Virus record (IMG/VR): IMGVR_UViG_3300044641_004856
Location: 28,875-92,874 of that record
Reading direction: 5' to 3' (one strand)
Source: a virus
DNA length: 64,000 nt
Numbering within the stretch: position 1 is the first letter of the stretch; each line of letters opens with the position of its first letter. Both the position numbers and the translations under genes were made by a program. A model generated the notes under the pieces. It ran no database searches. It was not told where the DNA came from and worked only from the letters and a program-made list of their open reading frames with translations. Below, piece by piece: positions 33,724-41,643 of this stretch.

Positions 33724-34040
33724 GGTCTGAGGGACAAAAACAATCTCAAAAGCACGAAAAGCGTTTAGCCAAAAAAGTTGGTGGAACACGAACTGCTGCT
33801 TCTGGGGCATTCTGGTCAAGAAAGGGAGACGTTCGTTCTAAAGAACTTTTAATTGAGCATAAGTGGACTGGTAAAAAACAGGTCACTATCAAGTCCGAAG
33901 TTCTAAAGAAGATTACGAGAGAGGCAATACTAGATAGCCGAATACCCGTGCTCGGCTTACATTTAGATGGGGAGAACTACGTGGTTCTTCTTGAAGACGA
34001 TTACTTGGAAATGAGAGAGACCGTTGAAAAGGAATCGTAA
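33720..34040 (+). CDS. PD-(D/E)XK endonuclease, Holliday-junction resolvase-like
   Basis: 106 aa. SQKHEKRLAKKVGGTRTAAS supplies the conserved Glu and helix; GAFWSRKGDVRSKELLIEHK gives Gly-Asp-Val and Glu-x-Lys (the D..ExK core, residues ~36-49). This is the small archaeal-Hjc-like/phage nuclease type that cuts branched DNA. It is adjacent to recA and upstream of another PD-(D/E)XK enzyme. Confidence 0.7.
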   Translation: MRSEGQKQSQKHEKRLAKKVGGTRTAASGAFWSRKGDVRSKELLIEHKWTGKKQVTIKSEVLKKITREAILDSRIPVLGLHLDGENYVVLLEDDYLEMRETVEKES

Positions 34041-34043
34041 AGC

Positions 34044-34361
34044 ATGGATGAACCGTCTTACACATGGCGGTATAAAGCAAAGTGTCGCGGAGAAGATACT
34101 GACACCTTTTACCCACCTCGTGATAAAGAAAAGTACACAATCATTGCAGATAGAGCAAAGACGTTTTGTTTTGGAGCCACAGGGAACAAGCCCTGTCCAG
34201 TTCGTTTAAATTGTCTGTGGGATGCTGTAGAAAGGGATGAGCCACATGGAATTTGGGGAGGCCTGTCTCATCGAGAAAGAAATGCTCTAATTCGCAAATG
34301 GAAAAAGAAGTACAAAAAAACTATGTCGTTAGAACAATACATTAAAGAACTAGAGGATTAA
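34044..34361 (+). CDS. WhiB-family iron-sulphur regulator
   Basis: 105 aa, starting four bases after the previous stop. WhiB cysteines C14, C42, C51 and C57 with the WhiB turn GIWGGLSHRERN and a basic C-terminus. The usual CxxC is stretched to C-x8-C by a FGATGNKP segment, and C-x5-C is normal. WhiB proteins bind a 4Fe-4S cluster and the sigma factor, and are confined to actinobacteria and their phages, which identifies the host group. It probably redirects host transcription. Confidence 0.88.
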   Translation: MDEPSYTWRYKAKCRGEDTDTFYPPRDKEKYTIIADRAKTFCFGATGNKPCPVRLNCLWDAVERDEPHGIWGGLSHRERNALIRKWKKKYKKTMSLEQYIKELED

Positions 34362-35216
34362 ATGAACGCAGAGTTAAAGAGGTTTCTAGAGGCTAAGAAG
34401 ACTAACCCTAGACTTGTAGGGGATGTTGAACGGCACTTGCTTTCTAGAGCACCCGAACCACGGTCTACTACCGTCTTACACCCTTCGGAGATGGTAAAAA
34501 AAGATTGGTGTTTACGAGCCTCTTACTTTGCATTAACTGGAGCGACTGTTAAAAAAGAAGCCCCAAACCTACGTTTGCAATCCATCTTTGATGAAGGCCA
34601 TTTTATTCATCACAAATGGCAGACATGGTTTCGAGAAATGGGTGTATTGCACGGACAGTGGCACTGCATGGTTTGTAGCAAAGAGATGTTTGCTACCTCC
34701 CCAATTGTTTGTTTAAACTGTGGTGCTAAAAGTCTGTTCTTAACTTACAGTGAAGTCACTTTGGCTGACCCTGAAACAAGAATTCAAGGTCACACAGATG
34801 GCTGGATAAAAGGTATTGGCAACGATTGTTTAATTGAAATAAAATCAATTGGTGCAGGAACTCTACGCTTTGAAGCCCCTGACTTGTTAGCCAAGAACGA
34901 GGGAGATGTACAAAAAACGTGGCGGTCAATTAAGCGTCCGTTTAATACACATTTACTTCAAGGTCAAATTTACCTAGAACTTATGCGACGAATGCTACAG
35001 CCAGTAGACGAGATTGTTTTTCTTTACGAGTTAAAGGCTGACCAAGATTATATGGAATTTACTATAAAAGCCGACTTTGGCATGGTTGAGGAACTATTTG
35101 AAAAAGCAAAAATAGTCTGTGCTGCGGTTGAGGCTAAAGAACCTTTAGAGTGTAATATTGGTGGAAAGTTTGGTTGTAAGTCATGCCAACAATTTGGAGG
35201 AGAAAATGTCGCTTAA
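34362..35216 (+). CDS. Cas4/RecB-like PD-(D/E)XK exonuclease
   Basis: 284 aa, adjoining the WhiB stop. Residues ~30-60 (STTVLHPSEMVKKDWCLRAS) are the usual start of such enzymes; IQGHTDGWIK (Asp), CLIEIKSIG (ExK) and QGQIYLELM (Q..Y) form the core. Four zinc cysteines (CMVC, CLNC, ~105-125) sit before the core; the C-terminal GCKSCQQF adds a further pair of the Fe-S type common in Cas4-like proteins. It likely resects DNA ends in recombination. Confidence 0.72.
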   Translation: MNAELKRFLEAKKTNPRLVGDVERHLLSRAPEPRSTTVLHPSEMVKKDWCLRASYFALTGATVKKEAPNLRLQSIFDEGHFIHHKWQTWFREMGVLHGQWHCMVCSKEMFATSPIVCLNCGAKSLFLTYSEVTLADPETRIQGHTDGWIKGIGNDCLIEIKSIGAGTLRFEAPDLLAKNEGDVQKTWRSIKRPFNTHLLQGQIYLELMRRMLQPVDEIVFLYELKADQDYMEFTIKADFGMVEELFEKAKIVCAAVEAKEPLECNIGGKFGCKSCQQFGGENVA

Positions 35217-35694
35217 ACTAGGGCAAGCAGCAAAACAAGCAGTCGAAGAATTATTAGACCAGGGGTTTATTATTTCACCAACACAATCTACTTACCCAGT
35301 CCCCCACCCAGACTTAACTATTTTAGACAGTGAAGAGTTAAGTAGATTATTTAGTCAGTTAACTGCTTGGACTAATTATGTTGCAACTCAATTAGCAGCA
35401 GCACAAATTGATGAACGTGCTGCAGAAAAATTGTTAGATACACAAACTGCAAAACGTATGATTTTACGGTCAAGTTCCACCGCTAAAACACCTGTCGCTG
35501 CTATGAAGGCTGACGTTGCAGGAAGTCCTGAGATTATAAAATTATCTGAGGAATTAGAAACACTGTATGCGTATAGGAAAATGATTGAGGTAATGTTCTT
35601 TAACTTAGAAAGAGACTCTGCTTTAATTTCTAGAGAACTAACTCGTAGAGCATCTGACTTTAGAGCCAACAGGCAGGACAAAGCCTCATGGTAG
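35206..35694 (+). CDS. Hypothetical helical protein, 162 aa
   Basis: ATG 35206 follows TTTGGAGGAG and overlaps the nuclease end; a start at 35158 is rejected for lack of a ribosome site. Long helices (SEELSRLFSQLTAWTNYVAT and KLSEELETLYAYRKMIEVMF) suggest a coiled dimer. No family recognised. It ends in an overlap with the DUF6378-like gene. Confidence 0.55.
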   Translation: MSLKLGQAAKQAVEELLDQGFIISPTQSTYPVPHPDLTILDSEELSRLFSQLTAWTNYVATQLAAAQIDERAAEKLLDTQTAKRMILRSSSTAKTPVAAMKADVAGSPEIIKLSEELETLYAYRKMIEVMFFNLERDSALISRELTRRASDFRANRQDKASW

Positions 35695-35975
35695 ATGAAA
35701 CAGTTTTATACGAGGCACAGCGTTTAATTACTAATGACCGTAATAAAGCCTACGACCACCCATTAGATAATTTTGCTCGTATTGCAAAGGGTTGGTCTGT
35801 AATTTTTAATAGCGAAGTAACTGAAGAACAAGTTGCTTTAGCAATGACGTGGGTAAAAATATGCCGAGAGGTTCATCAGCATAGTCGAGACAACATTGTT
35901 GATGGTGCTGGTTATTTAGGCACATTGCAGATGGTCATAGATGAGCGTGAACTGCGTGCCAACAAAAACGATTGA
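35688..35975 (+). CDS. DUF6378-like protein
   Basis: 95 aa. LITNDRNKAYDHPLDNFARI (residues ~9-28) and ALAMTWVKICREVHQHSRDN (~57-76) match a phage helical family I know as DUF6378, whose shape suggests an all-alpha NTP pyrophosphatase-like fold. Function is not established. Its ATG overlaps the previous stop region; its end overlaps the RuvC-like gene by 35 bases. Confidence 0.6.
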   Translation: MVDETVLYEAQRLITNDRNKAYDHPLDNFARIAKGWSVIFNSEVTEEQVALAMTWVKICREVHQHSRDNIVDGAGYLGTLQMVIDERELRANKND

Positions 35976-36531
35976 CGGTGGGTTAACAAGAAAAACTGAC
36001 GTTTACATTGGCATTGACCAGTCGTTAACGGGGTTTGCTTTAACAGCCCTATCCGAAGATAACCCCTTAGAGTTTTTTACGTGGGTATACAAATCTCCTT
36101 ATTTTGGTATTGAAAGATTAGTAGATATTAAAGAGTGGCTTGAAGATACTTTAGATTACATTCAAGAACATGGTGCAGAGTTACTAGACGTATCTATAGA
36201 AGGAAGTGTGCTACAAAGTCCTGCTGCTCTTAAGTTAGGGGAGTTAGCAGCGATTGTTAAACTTGCTTTATACGAAAGAGAAAAGATATTTCCTTTACAA
36301 GTTTCTCCCATGACCCTAAAGAAGTTTGCTGCGGGTAAAGGAAACGCCAAAAAACAAGAGATGCTCCTACAGATGTACAAACGTTGGGGTGTTGAGTTTA
36401 ATGATGACAACGCTGCCGACTCCTACGCCTTAGCCCGTCTAGTCTCAGGAAACGGGATAAACAAGGTAGAAACCGAGATTATCGAACAAATGTCTAATCC
36501 AAAGTACAGAGATGAACCACGTTTAGCCTGA
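35941..36531 (+). CDS. RuvC-like Holliday junction resolvase
   Basis: 196 aa; ATG 35941 overlaps the previous gene by 35 bases, and GTG at 35956 is an alternative. VYIGIDQSLTGFALTAL (first catalytic Asp), LLDVSIEGSVLQ (Glu) and DNAADSYALARL (final Asp pair) follow the RuvC/RNase-H-like order. It resolves junctions made by the RecA-like protein. Unlike the neighbouring PD-(D/E)XK resolvase candidate it has the RuvC layout, so two resolvase types may act. Confidence 0.75.
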   Translation: MSVNCVPTKTIDGGLTRKTDVYIGIDQSLTGFALTALSEDNPLEFFTWVYKSPYFGIERLVDIKEWLEDTLDYIQEHGAELLDVSIEGSVLQSPAALKLGELAAIVKLALYEREKIFPLQVSPMTLKKFAAGKGNAKKQEMLLQMYKRWGVEFNDDNAADSYALARLVSGNGINKVETEIIEQMSNPKYRDEPRLA

Positions 36532-36549
36532 CTTTTAAGGGTTTCTTCT

Positions 36550-36569
36550 CTACCTTTATGAGTAGGTAG
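36550..36569 (+). other. Short inverted repeat upstream of spoVS
   Basis: CTACCT (36550-36555) pairs with AGGTAG (36564-36569) in the 72-base gap after the resolvase gene. No T-run follows. Beyond it is AAAGGACTACT (36589-36599), which is repeated upstream of the gene at 37649. Confidence 0.4.
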
Positions 36570-36603
36570 GGCACTACAAATCGAACTTAAAGGACTACTA
36601 ATT

Positions 36604-36894
36604 GTGACTAAAGAACCAACCCCCGCTTCAGAAGAAGCGTTTTTACGTGTAAGTGCTGGAAGTAACCCTCAAAGCGTTGCTTCTGCGATTGCTCATGCTT
36701 TGTATTCAGGTGGGCAAGTAAAACTACGAGCCGTAGGTGCAGGAGCCGTTAATCAAGCGGTTAAAGCCCTAGCGATTGCTCGAGGCTATGTTGCTCCACG
36801 AGGATTGGATTTGACTTGTAAACCAGGGTTTACAACCATTGAGAGCCGTGACGGAGAAATTTCTGCAATTGTTTTTAGCATTGAAGCAAGGTAA
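36604..36894 (+). CDS. spoVS: SpoVS-like protein
   Basis: 96 aa from GTG. FLRVSAGSNPQSVASAIAHA, then VKLRAVGAGAVNQAVKALAI and ARGYVAPRGLDLTCKPGFT match stage V sporulation protein S (about 86 aa) along almost the full length. SpoVS forms an Alba-like fold and binds nucleic acid in some bacteria. It is shared by many actinophages. It opens a new small operon after a 72-base gap, and its own role in a phage is unclear. Confidence 0.85.
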   Translation: MTKEPTPASEEAFLRVSAGSNPQSVASAIAHALYSGGQVKLRAVGAGAVNQAVKALAIARGYVAPRGLDLTCKPGFTTIESRDGEISAIVFSIEAR

Positions 36895-36929
36895 AAAAAG
36901 GTATTATTAAGGTAAGCAAAGGAGTTTAT

Positions 36930-37331
36930 ATGTCAGATTATCGTCAGATGGGACAGGCTATGCGTCGTCGTGCAGGTGCATCAAGCAGCACACTAGGTGG
37001 TGCTGATAAAAAAGTTTCAGTTGAAGTTCCTGATGCAATTAGCGACATGCTAAATGCGTCAAGTGCTCGTCTGTCTGTGGGTGCAGTTCGTGGAAAGTTA
37101 ATTCCTAAGAAGAACACACAAGCAGCAGACCCAACAGTTATGGGACCAAAAGCAAAGCGTGCTCCTATGCAAGCAGGTGCTGAAAAACTTGGACCAGCAT
37201 GCAGAATCACTTCTTCATATTCTGTTACTTCTCCAGAAGCAGCATCAACCATGAGAAATGGTAGAATTGTTTCAAGCACAATGGGAACTCGAGCATCACT
37301 TACAGATTCCATTCACGACTCAAGAGCGTAA
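36930..37331 (+). CDS. Hypothetical protein, 133 aa
   Basis: Starts after AAAGGAGT. The N-terminus (MGQAMRRRAGASSSTLGG) and middle (VGAVRGKLIPKKNTQ) are basic and low in structure, and the end is Ser/Thr-rich. No domain recognised. Similar disordered, basic small proteins follow through 43 kb. Expression is supported by the ribosome site and by compact packing. Confidence 0.5.
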   Translation: MSDYRQMGQAMRRRAGASSSTLGGADKKVSVEVPDAISDMLNASSARLSVGAVRGKLIPKKNTQAADPTVMGPKAKRAPMQAGAEKLGPACRITSSYSVTSPEAASTMRNGRIVSSTMGTRASLTDSIHDSRA

Positions 37332-37332
37332 C

Positions 37333-37575
37333 ATGAGTTCGAATGCTCTATCTGCTGCACAAGGTGGAGAGATGCCAAAACCATATAGGTATTCTGGCTA
37401 CACTGCTCCAAAAGGATTAGGCAGCGTAAACGCAACCACACAAAGTAAGCGTACTGCGTGGACAAATGACAGCGACCCTTACGGAACCCCACAGCCTTTA
37501 TCAAAGCAGACACAAGGGTCTTATTACAAGTGGGATGATGGAAGTGCTTCTCAACCTAGCGTTGAAAAAAGATAG
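37333..37575 (+). CDS. Hypothetical protein, 80 aa
   Basis: I start at ATG 37333, two bases after the upstream stop. The protein is Gly/Thr/Ser-rich, aromatic-bearing and apparently unstructured (PKPYRYSGYTAPKGLGSVNA). No family. Its low-complexity, positively charged style matches the other unrecognised genes around 39-43 kb. Confidence 0.45.
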   Translation: MSSNALSAAQGGEMPKPYRYSGYTAPKGLGSVNATTQSKRTAWTNDSDPYGTPQPLSKQTQGSYYKWDDGSASQPSVEKR

Positions 37576-37602
37576 GTCGTGTCGCAGTAGTTTTCGTTAA
37601 AT

Positions 37603-37630
37603 AGTTTGTATACTAATTCGTAGACAAACT
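37603..37630 (+). promoter_or_regulatory. Candidate promoter with overlapping inverted repeat
   Basis: TATACT (37609-37614) is a good -10 candidate, though no clear -35 element is seen. AGTTTGT (37603-37609) and ACAAACT (37624-37630) form an inverted repeat that spans it. AAAGGACTACT (37637-37647) then leads to the ATG. A regulated promoter for the gene at 37649 is inferred. Confidence 0.35.
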
Positions 37631-37648
37631 CTTAACAAAGGACTACTT

Positions 37649-37903
37649 ATGGCAGACGAGTCGCTTCTTTCAGTTCTTGACGAACTGTTAGCAAAAGCAG
37701 AAGCCCCCACGGTTCGCCCATGGACATGTAAATTTGCTAAGTGGTTAGAGACGTTAACAGCCGATGAAATATCTCGCGTTAATAAGATAATGGAATCAAA
37801 CATAACTCATGCAGAACTTCATCGATTACTTTCGAGAGTGTGTGATGTTAGTCGGGACACCATCAGGACTCATAGAACAGGACGCTGTGCATGTCGAAGT
37901 TAA
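37649..37903 (+). CDS. Small helix-turn-helix-like protein
   Basis: 84 aa behind AAAGGAC. Two helix pairs (ADEISRVNKIMESNITHAEL) and a possible HTH (CDVSRDTIRTHR) are followed by a GRCACRS tail resembling the GCRC motif of other actinophage proteins. The tail is too short to form a finger, and DNA binding is suggested only. Its end overlaps the phosphoesterase by 13 bases. Confidence 0.55.
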   Translation: MADESLLSVLDELLAKAEAPTVRPWTCKFAKWLETLTADEISRVNKIMESNITHAELHRLLSRVCDVSRDTIRTHRTGRCACRS

Positions 37904-39105
37904 ACCCAGAAGATTTAGATAAGGTTCTTACCGATGCTGAACAACTAGTAGTTGAGTCAAAAATTAATGAAGTCCTACAGAAAAACGGAATTAACCGCGA
38001 GGAAGTTGGGAAGATTTCTCGGGTTAGTGTATCTACTTACCAAACGGTTACTAAAGGTGAAGACGGCGAACCAGTCATCAACGACCTTGAAGCGGTTAAG
38101 GTTGTTCTCCATCCTTCTTGGGAAGCAGGACCGCAATGGGAAATAATTCGTCCTGCAACCCCAGTAGAAGTAAAACTACCTTGGAAACCCCAGGTTAAAA
38201 AGAAATCTGAAACAGATTTAAAGTGTGCTTTTATTTTACCTGACCCTCAAATTGGTTACCGTAAATACGAAGATGGAACGCTAGACCCCTTTCATGATGA
38301 CCAAGCCATTGATGTTGCTTTACAAATCATGGCGTTTGTTCAAGAAAAATATGGCATTGATGTAGTAATTAATCTTGGAGATTTCTTAGATTTACCAGAA
38401 CATTCAAAATTTATTCAGGAAGCAGCCTTTGCTGGAACAACACAACTAGCCATTAACTATGGTCACGAATTTTTAGCAAAACAAAGGGCTATTTCACCAG
38501 AAGCCCGTATTGTTTTACTTGAAGGAAACCACGATAATCGTTTGAACCTTTATGCAACTAGAAATGCTCAGGCTTCTTATGGACTAAAAAAAGCGGGGGA
38601 TGTTAACGGAGACCCTGTATTAAGTGTTCAAAACCTTTTATGCTTAAAAGAATTAAACGTTGAGTTTTACGATAAGTACCCTTCTCAAGAGTCTATGGTT
38701 TGGTTAGGTAAATACTTGCGTGCCATGCATGGAAATAAAGTCCGAAGTAATGGAAACACAGCAGTTGCTTACACAAACGATACCCCACACCTATCAACTA
38801 TTTTTGGTCACATTCATCGCATTGAGATGCAGTACAGAACAACGTTTGATGCAGATGGTCCGATTAGAAGCGTTTCCGTCAGCCCTGGATGTTTGTGTCG
38901 AGTTGATGGTGCTGTTCCAGGAGCAAACTCTGGAGTTGGTGGAGATGGTCGTCCAGGGAAACACTATGAGAACTGGCAACAGGGTCTTGCTGTAGTTTGG
39001 TATAACGAAACTTCGGGAAGATTTTCGGTAGAGACTGTTAACATTATTGAAGGAACTGCTCTATACCAAGGTCAAGAATTTCTAAGTTCTAAAACCTCTA
39101 CGTAG
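37891..39105 (+). CDS. Metallophosphoesterase
   Basis: 404 aa. The N-terminal ~110 residues are separate (helical, SRVSVSTYQTVTKGEDGEPV). The catalytic fold has LPDPQIGYR (DxH variant, here D-x-Q), NLGDFLDLP (GDxxD), GNHDNR (GNHD/E) and GHIHR (GHxH). It would bind two metals and hydrolyse phosphomonoesters or diesters. DxH has Gln in place of His, which may lower activity. A phage DNA-repair or nucleotide-cleaving role is possible. The 3' end overlaps a minus-strand small gene. Confidence 0.78.
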   Translation: MSKLNPEDLDKVLTDAEQLVVESKINEVLQKNGINREEVGKISRVSVSTYQTVTKGEDGEPVINDLEAVKVVLHPSWEAGPQWEIIRPATPVEVKLPWKPQVKKKSETDLKCAFILPDPQIGYRKYEDGTLDPFHDDQAIDVALQIMAFVQEKYGIDVVINLGDFLDLPEHSKFIQEAAFAGTTQLAINYGHEFLAKQRAISPEARIVLLEGNHDNRLNLYATRNAQASYGLKKAGDVNGDPVLSVQNLLCLKELNVEFYDKYPSQESMVWLGKYLRAMHGNKVRSNGNTAVAYTNDTPHLSTIFGHIHRIEMQYRTTFDADGPIRSVSVSPGCLCRVDGAVPGANSGVGGDGRPGKHYENWQQGLAVVWYNETSGRFSVETVNIIEGTALYQGQEFLSSKTST

Positions 39106-39242
39106 TGCATTTCAATTTCAAATTTAGCCATATCAATATCTGAAGTTACTGAACCGTGCCACCCACATTTAGTTGGGTTACAAGTGGCTTGGTAAAGGAC
39201 ATCACTTACGATAGCGACCACAGCGTGGTGTTTTAAGCCCAT
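39072..39242 (-). CDS. Small zinc-knuckle protein on the opposite strand, 56 aa
   Basis: On the minus strand, GGGAG precedes an ATG at 39242 by 7 bases. The product MGLKHHAVVAIVSDVLYQAT, then CNPTKCGWHG and a helix (DIDMAKFEIEMH) has a regular pattern: strand, CxxxxCxWHG turn, helix. It is the only minus gene in a run of more than 49 kb of rightward genes and overlaps the phosphoesterase end. No family named, but composition and ribosome site favour a real gene. Confidence 0.65.
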   Translation of the reverse strand: MGLKHHAVVAIVSDVLYQATCNPTKCGWHGSVTSDIDMAKFEIEMHYVEVLELRNS

Positions 39243-39294
39243 TTGGTACTCCCTTTATCCTGACAAACGCTATCTTATCTTAGAACATATAGGT

Positions 39295-39915
39295 ATGAGT
39301 AATTCAGCCCTTAGTGATGGTCAATTTGCGGAGCACTTAAACAACCCCAACACGGGTGGAGCCTCCTTGAACTTTAAAGACCGAACAGAGGTTTCAGGTA
39401 AAGGGTTTATGACGGCTTTTTCTGGGGCTGAGAAAACACTACCACTACCCGCAAAAGAAGAAGACATAACTTCTTTTAAAGAAAAGAATAAACCTGCAGT
39501 TGAGGGTAATGCAGCAGCAGTTCACGGTGCTTGGAAATACCCAGAGGGACATTACACTCAAGATTTATCAGTACAAGTGTCGACTCCTAGTGCATCTCAA
39601 AAAATGGGAGAAGAGGAAAAACAACAGGCTGCTTACGCATTGCCTGGAAGTCGAGTGTCCAGTCGAGGACATCACCTTAAAGAAGGTGGCGATGTTTTAT
39701 TCCACACTGCTGACTTAGGAAAAAATGATTCAGACCCACGCTATCGCCCAGGTGCGTTAGATATGGCAGGCGGTAAAGGTAGTTTTACTCGTAATCAATA
39801 CGCAAACAAAGACTGGAAAAAAGTTGGTGGAACCTTAAATGGTAAACCAGTTAATTACGAAAGCGTTTTAAGAACAATAAATGAAAACCGCACAAATCGT
39901 ATGAGAGGTGAATAA
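39295..39915 (+). CDS. Hypothetical protein, 206 aa
   Basis: Follows a gap with ATATAGGT before ATG. A largely hydrophilic protein; central DLSVQVSTPSASQKMGEEEKQQAA and C-terminal GRYRPGALDMAGGKG-type Gly turns (SDPRYRPGALDMAGGKGSF is about residues 148-165) give no known family. It opens an eight-gene block of basic or disordered proteins (to 42954). A structural or internal-virion role is conceivable, since such blocks often travel with head genes. Confidence 0.5.
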   Translation: MSNSALSDGQFAEHLNNPNTGGASLNFKDRTEVSGKGFMTAFSGAEKTLPLPAKEEDITSFKEKNKPAVEGNAAAVHGAWKYPEGHYTQDLSVQVSTPSASQKMGEEEKQQAAYALPGSRVSSRGHHLKEGGDVLFHTADLGKNDSDPRYRPGALDMAGGKGSFTRNQYANKDWKKVGGTLNGKPVNYESVLRTINENRTNRMRGE

Positions 39916-40445
39916 TGCCTAGCAGCAGCATGTCTCCAAATCAAGATTGGCAAGCACTTGGTGCAGGTGGTTTGTACGGATATAACAACCAAGGGGGTTC
40001 GGGTGGACCTGCTGTCAGAGATAATTTAGATTTTCAAAGATTAGGTGTAGGACGAGTTCCGTCTGCTGAGTATCCTGACGGATATTTAGGTACACTTACT
40101 ACACGTCGTCGAGATGACAAACTTCTTGATTCACTCAAGAATAACGTTAACAAGAAGGCGTATCAACGAGGTGTTCACAAAGGTGAACGCATTGAGCCAA
40201 GTGGTTATTACTGGCCTACCGAGTTGCAACCGACCCGTGGATTATCACGCCAAATGAATGCGAAAATGGATAATGCCAACGGGACAGTTGTGTATCGGGT
40301 GGCTCGCAATAGCCCAGTGGTTGAACTGACCCCTGCCCCGCATCTCGTTAATGATGGAAAAGCAAACTTACGTGCCGACCAACCTGGACAATTAAATCCA
40401 AAGAGAGCATCTCAACTTTTAAACATGCGTCCTTCTTGGAGATAA
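39915..40445 (+). CDS. Hypothetical protein, 176 aa
   Basis: Start overlaps the upstream TAA. Basic (RRRDDKLLDSLKNNVNKKAY, residues ~66-85) with a Gly-rich N-terminus and a C-terminal HLVNDGKANLRADQPGQLNP segment. No domain recognised. It may be a DNA-associated protein of the block. Confidence 0.45.
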   Translation: MPSSSMSPNQDWQALGAGGLYGYNNQGGSGGPAVRDNLDFQRLGVGRVPSAEYPDGYLGTLTTRRRDDKLLDSLKNNVNKKAYQRGVHKGERIEPSGYYWPTELQPTRGLSRQMNAKMDNANGTVVYRVARNSPVVELTPAPHLVNDGKANLRADQPGQLNPKRASQLLNMRPSWR

Positions 40446-40446
40446 C

Positions 40447-41079
40447 ATGGCAGAGGAATTAGCAAAGCGGGTTGTTTTTAGCCCCATCATGTCGCAACAG
40501 TTGATGCAAAAGAATGTTGACAACATTACTTCTCGCTTCAAATCAGCCACTAAAGAACAACGGGCTGAAGGTGTAGATTGGTATAAAAGAGCCAATGACA
40601 TAGCCTTTGAATTAGGAAAAGGCGATGTTAAAAAAGGTGCTGGCATTTTGTCAGCATTAAGCCCTGCCATGGAGTGGAACCGTAATATCCGTGCTGCTAG
40701 AGAACTAGTAAACACAGGGGAAACAACACATCAGTATTACTCTTCAACAGTTGTTAAAGCCAAAAGAATTTTAGAGGGCGAAGACCCAGACACACTGTTT
40801 AATGAAAAAACAGGTGCAAAGACACTTAATTTTTATCACAATATTGCAAACCCTGAAGACCCTTTGCCAGTAACTATTGACCGTCATGCTCATGATATTG
40901 CGGTAGGTGAAAAAGGTTCTATGACAAAAACCTTAAGCGGTCACTTAGCAGGACCTAGGTATCGCCACTTCTCTGAAGCCTATAGAAACGCTGCTCACGA
41001 ATTAGGTATACCAATTGCTAATCAAGTTCAAGCGGTAACATGGGGAACTCAACCAAAGGGAAGACAGGCAAATGGCTAG
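40447..41079 (+). CDS. DUF7178-like helical protein
   Basis: 210 aa starting one base after the upstream stop. Helices with GVDWYKRANDIAFELGKGDV and a hallmark ITIDRHAHDIA-type His segment (here VTIDRHAHDIAVGEK) followed by AAHELGIPIANQVQAVTWGT. This matches a phage family I know only as DUF7178. The H-x-H-D motif could bind a metal, which suggests but does not show an enzyme. Confidence 0.6.
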   Translation: MAEELAKRVVFSPIMSQQLMQKNVDNITSRFKSATKEQRAEGVDWYKRANDIAFELGKGDVKKGAGILSALSPAMEWNRNIRAARELVNTGETTHQYYSSTVVKAKRILEGEDPDTLFNEKTGAKTLNFYHNIANPEDPLPVTIDRHAHDIAVGEKGSMTKTLSGHLAGPRYRHFSEAYRNAAHELGIPIANQVQAVTWGTQPKGRQANG

Positions 41080-41443
41080 AGGTAGTGGAACAGACGGTCG
41101 TTATGACCACACAAAGCCTTGGACTCAACGTCCTCCATTTATGCCTGACCAAGTTGCAAAACGCTGGCAATATAGCGGTCCTTGGTCTTCTAACGAAGAA
41201 CGTTTAACTTCTCAAGCACTAATGGTTATGAATGTTCCAGGTGCAGACATTCAAGCAATGGTTCGCCCTAACCTTCCTCAAATTCGTTTATTTCCAGAAA
41301 AATACGGCTACAACAGAAAAACTTTAGGCATCGATGACATAGTTACTATCGACCGTAATTACATTGAACCAAGAGTTGGTTGGTACTCAGGAGGAGTAGC
41401 AGGTTACACAGGTTCTATGAGAAACAGTTTGGGGAATAATTAA
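41072..41443 (+). CDS. Hypothetical protein, 123 aa
   Basis: Overlaps the previous gene by 8 bases. Central LTSQALMVMNVPGADIQAMV then RLFPEKYGYNRKTLGIDDIV suggests a small folded domain; the ends are Gly/Arg-rich. No family recognised. It sits between the DUF7178-like and zinc-ribbon genes. Confidence 0.45.
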   Translation: MARGSGTDGRYDHTKPWTQRPPFMPDQVAKRWQYSGPWSSNEERLTSQALMVMNVPGADIQAMVRPNLPQIRLFPEKYGYNRKTLGIDDIVTIDRNYIEPRVGWYSGGVAGYTGSMRNSLGNN

Positions 41444-41643
41444 TGGATGAAGAATCAGGCGGTTTAACTTTGGATATGCAAGCCAAATTAGTTATGGATA
41501 ACACCGTAAAATATAACGGCTCTGCTCCTTGCCCACAGTGTGGTGTTATTATGGACCCTGTGTCTATGATGTATAGCAAAGGTATGTGTCCACAGTGTTT
41601 CTCCCAGCATTCTGCAAAACGTCTTAAGGATAGAATGGCATGA
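41443..41643 (+). CDS. Small zinc-ribbon protein, 66 aa
   Basis: ATG in overlap with the upstream TAA. APCPQCGVIMDPVSMMYSKG then MCPQCF gives CxxC...CxxC (residues ~29-49) with basic C-terminal residues. A small ribbon of unknown job, possibly binding nucleic acid or a partner of the next gene. Its own stop overlaps the next start. Confidence 0.6.
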   Translation: MDEESGGLTLDMQAKLVMDNTVKYNGSAPCPQCGVIMDPVSMMYSKGMCPQCFSQHSAKRLKDRMA

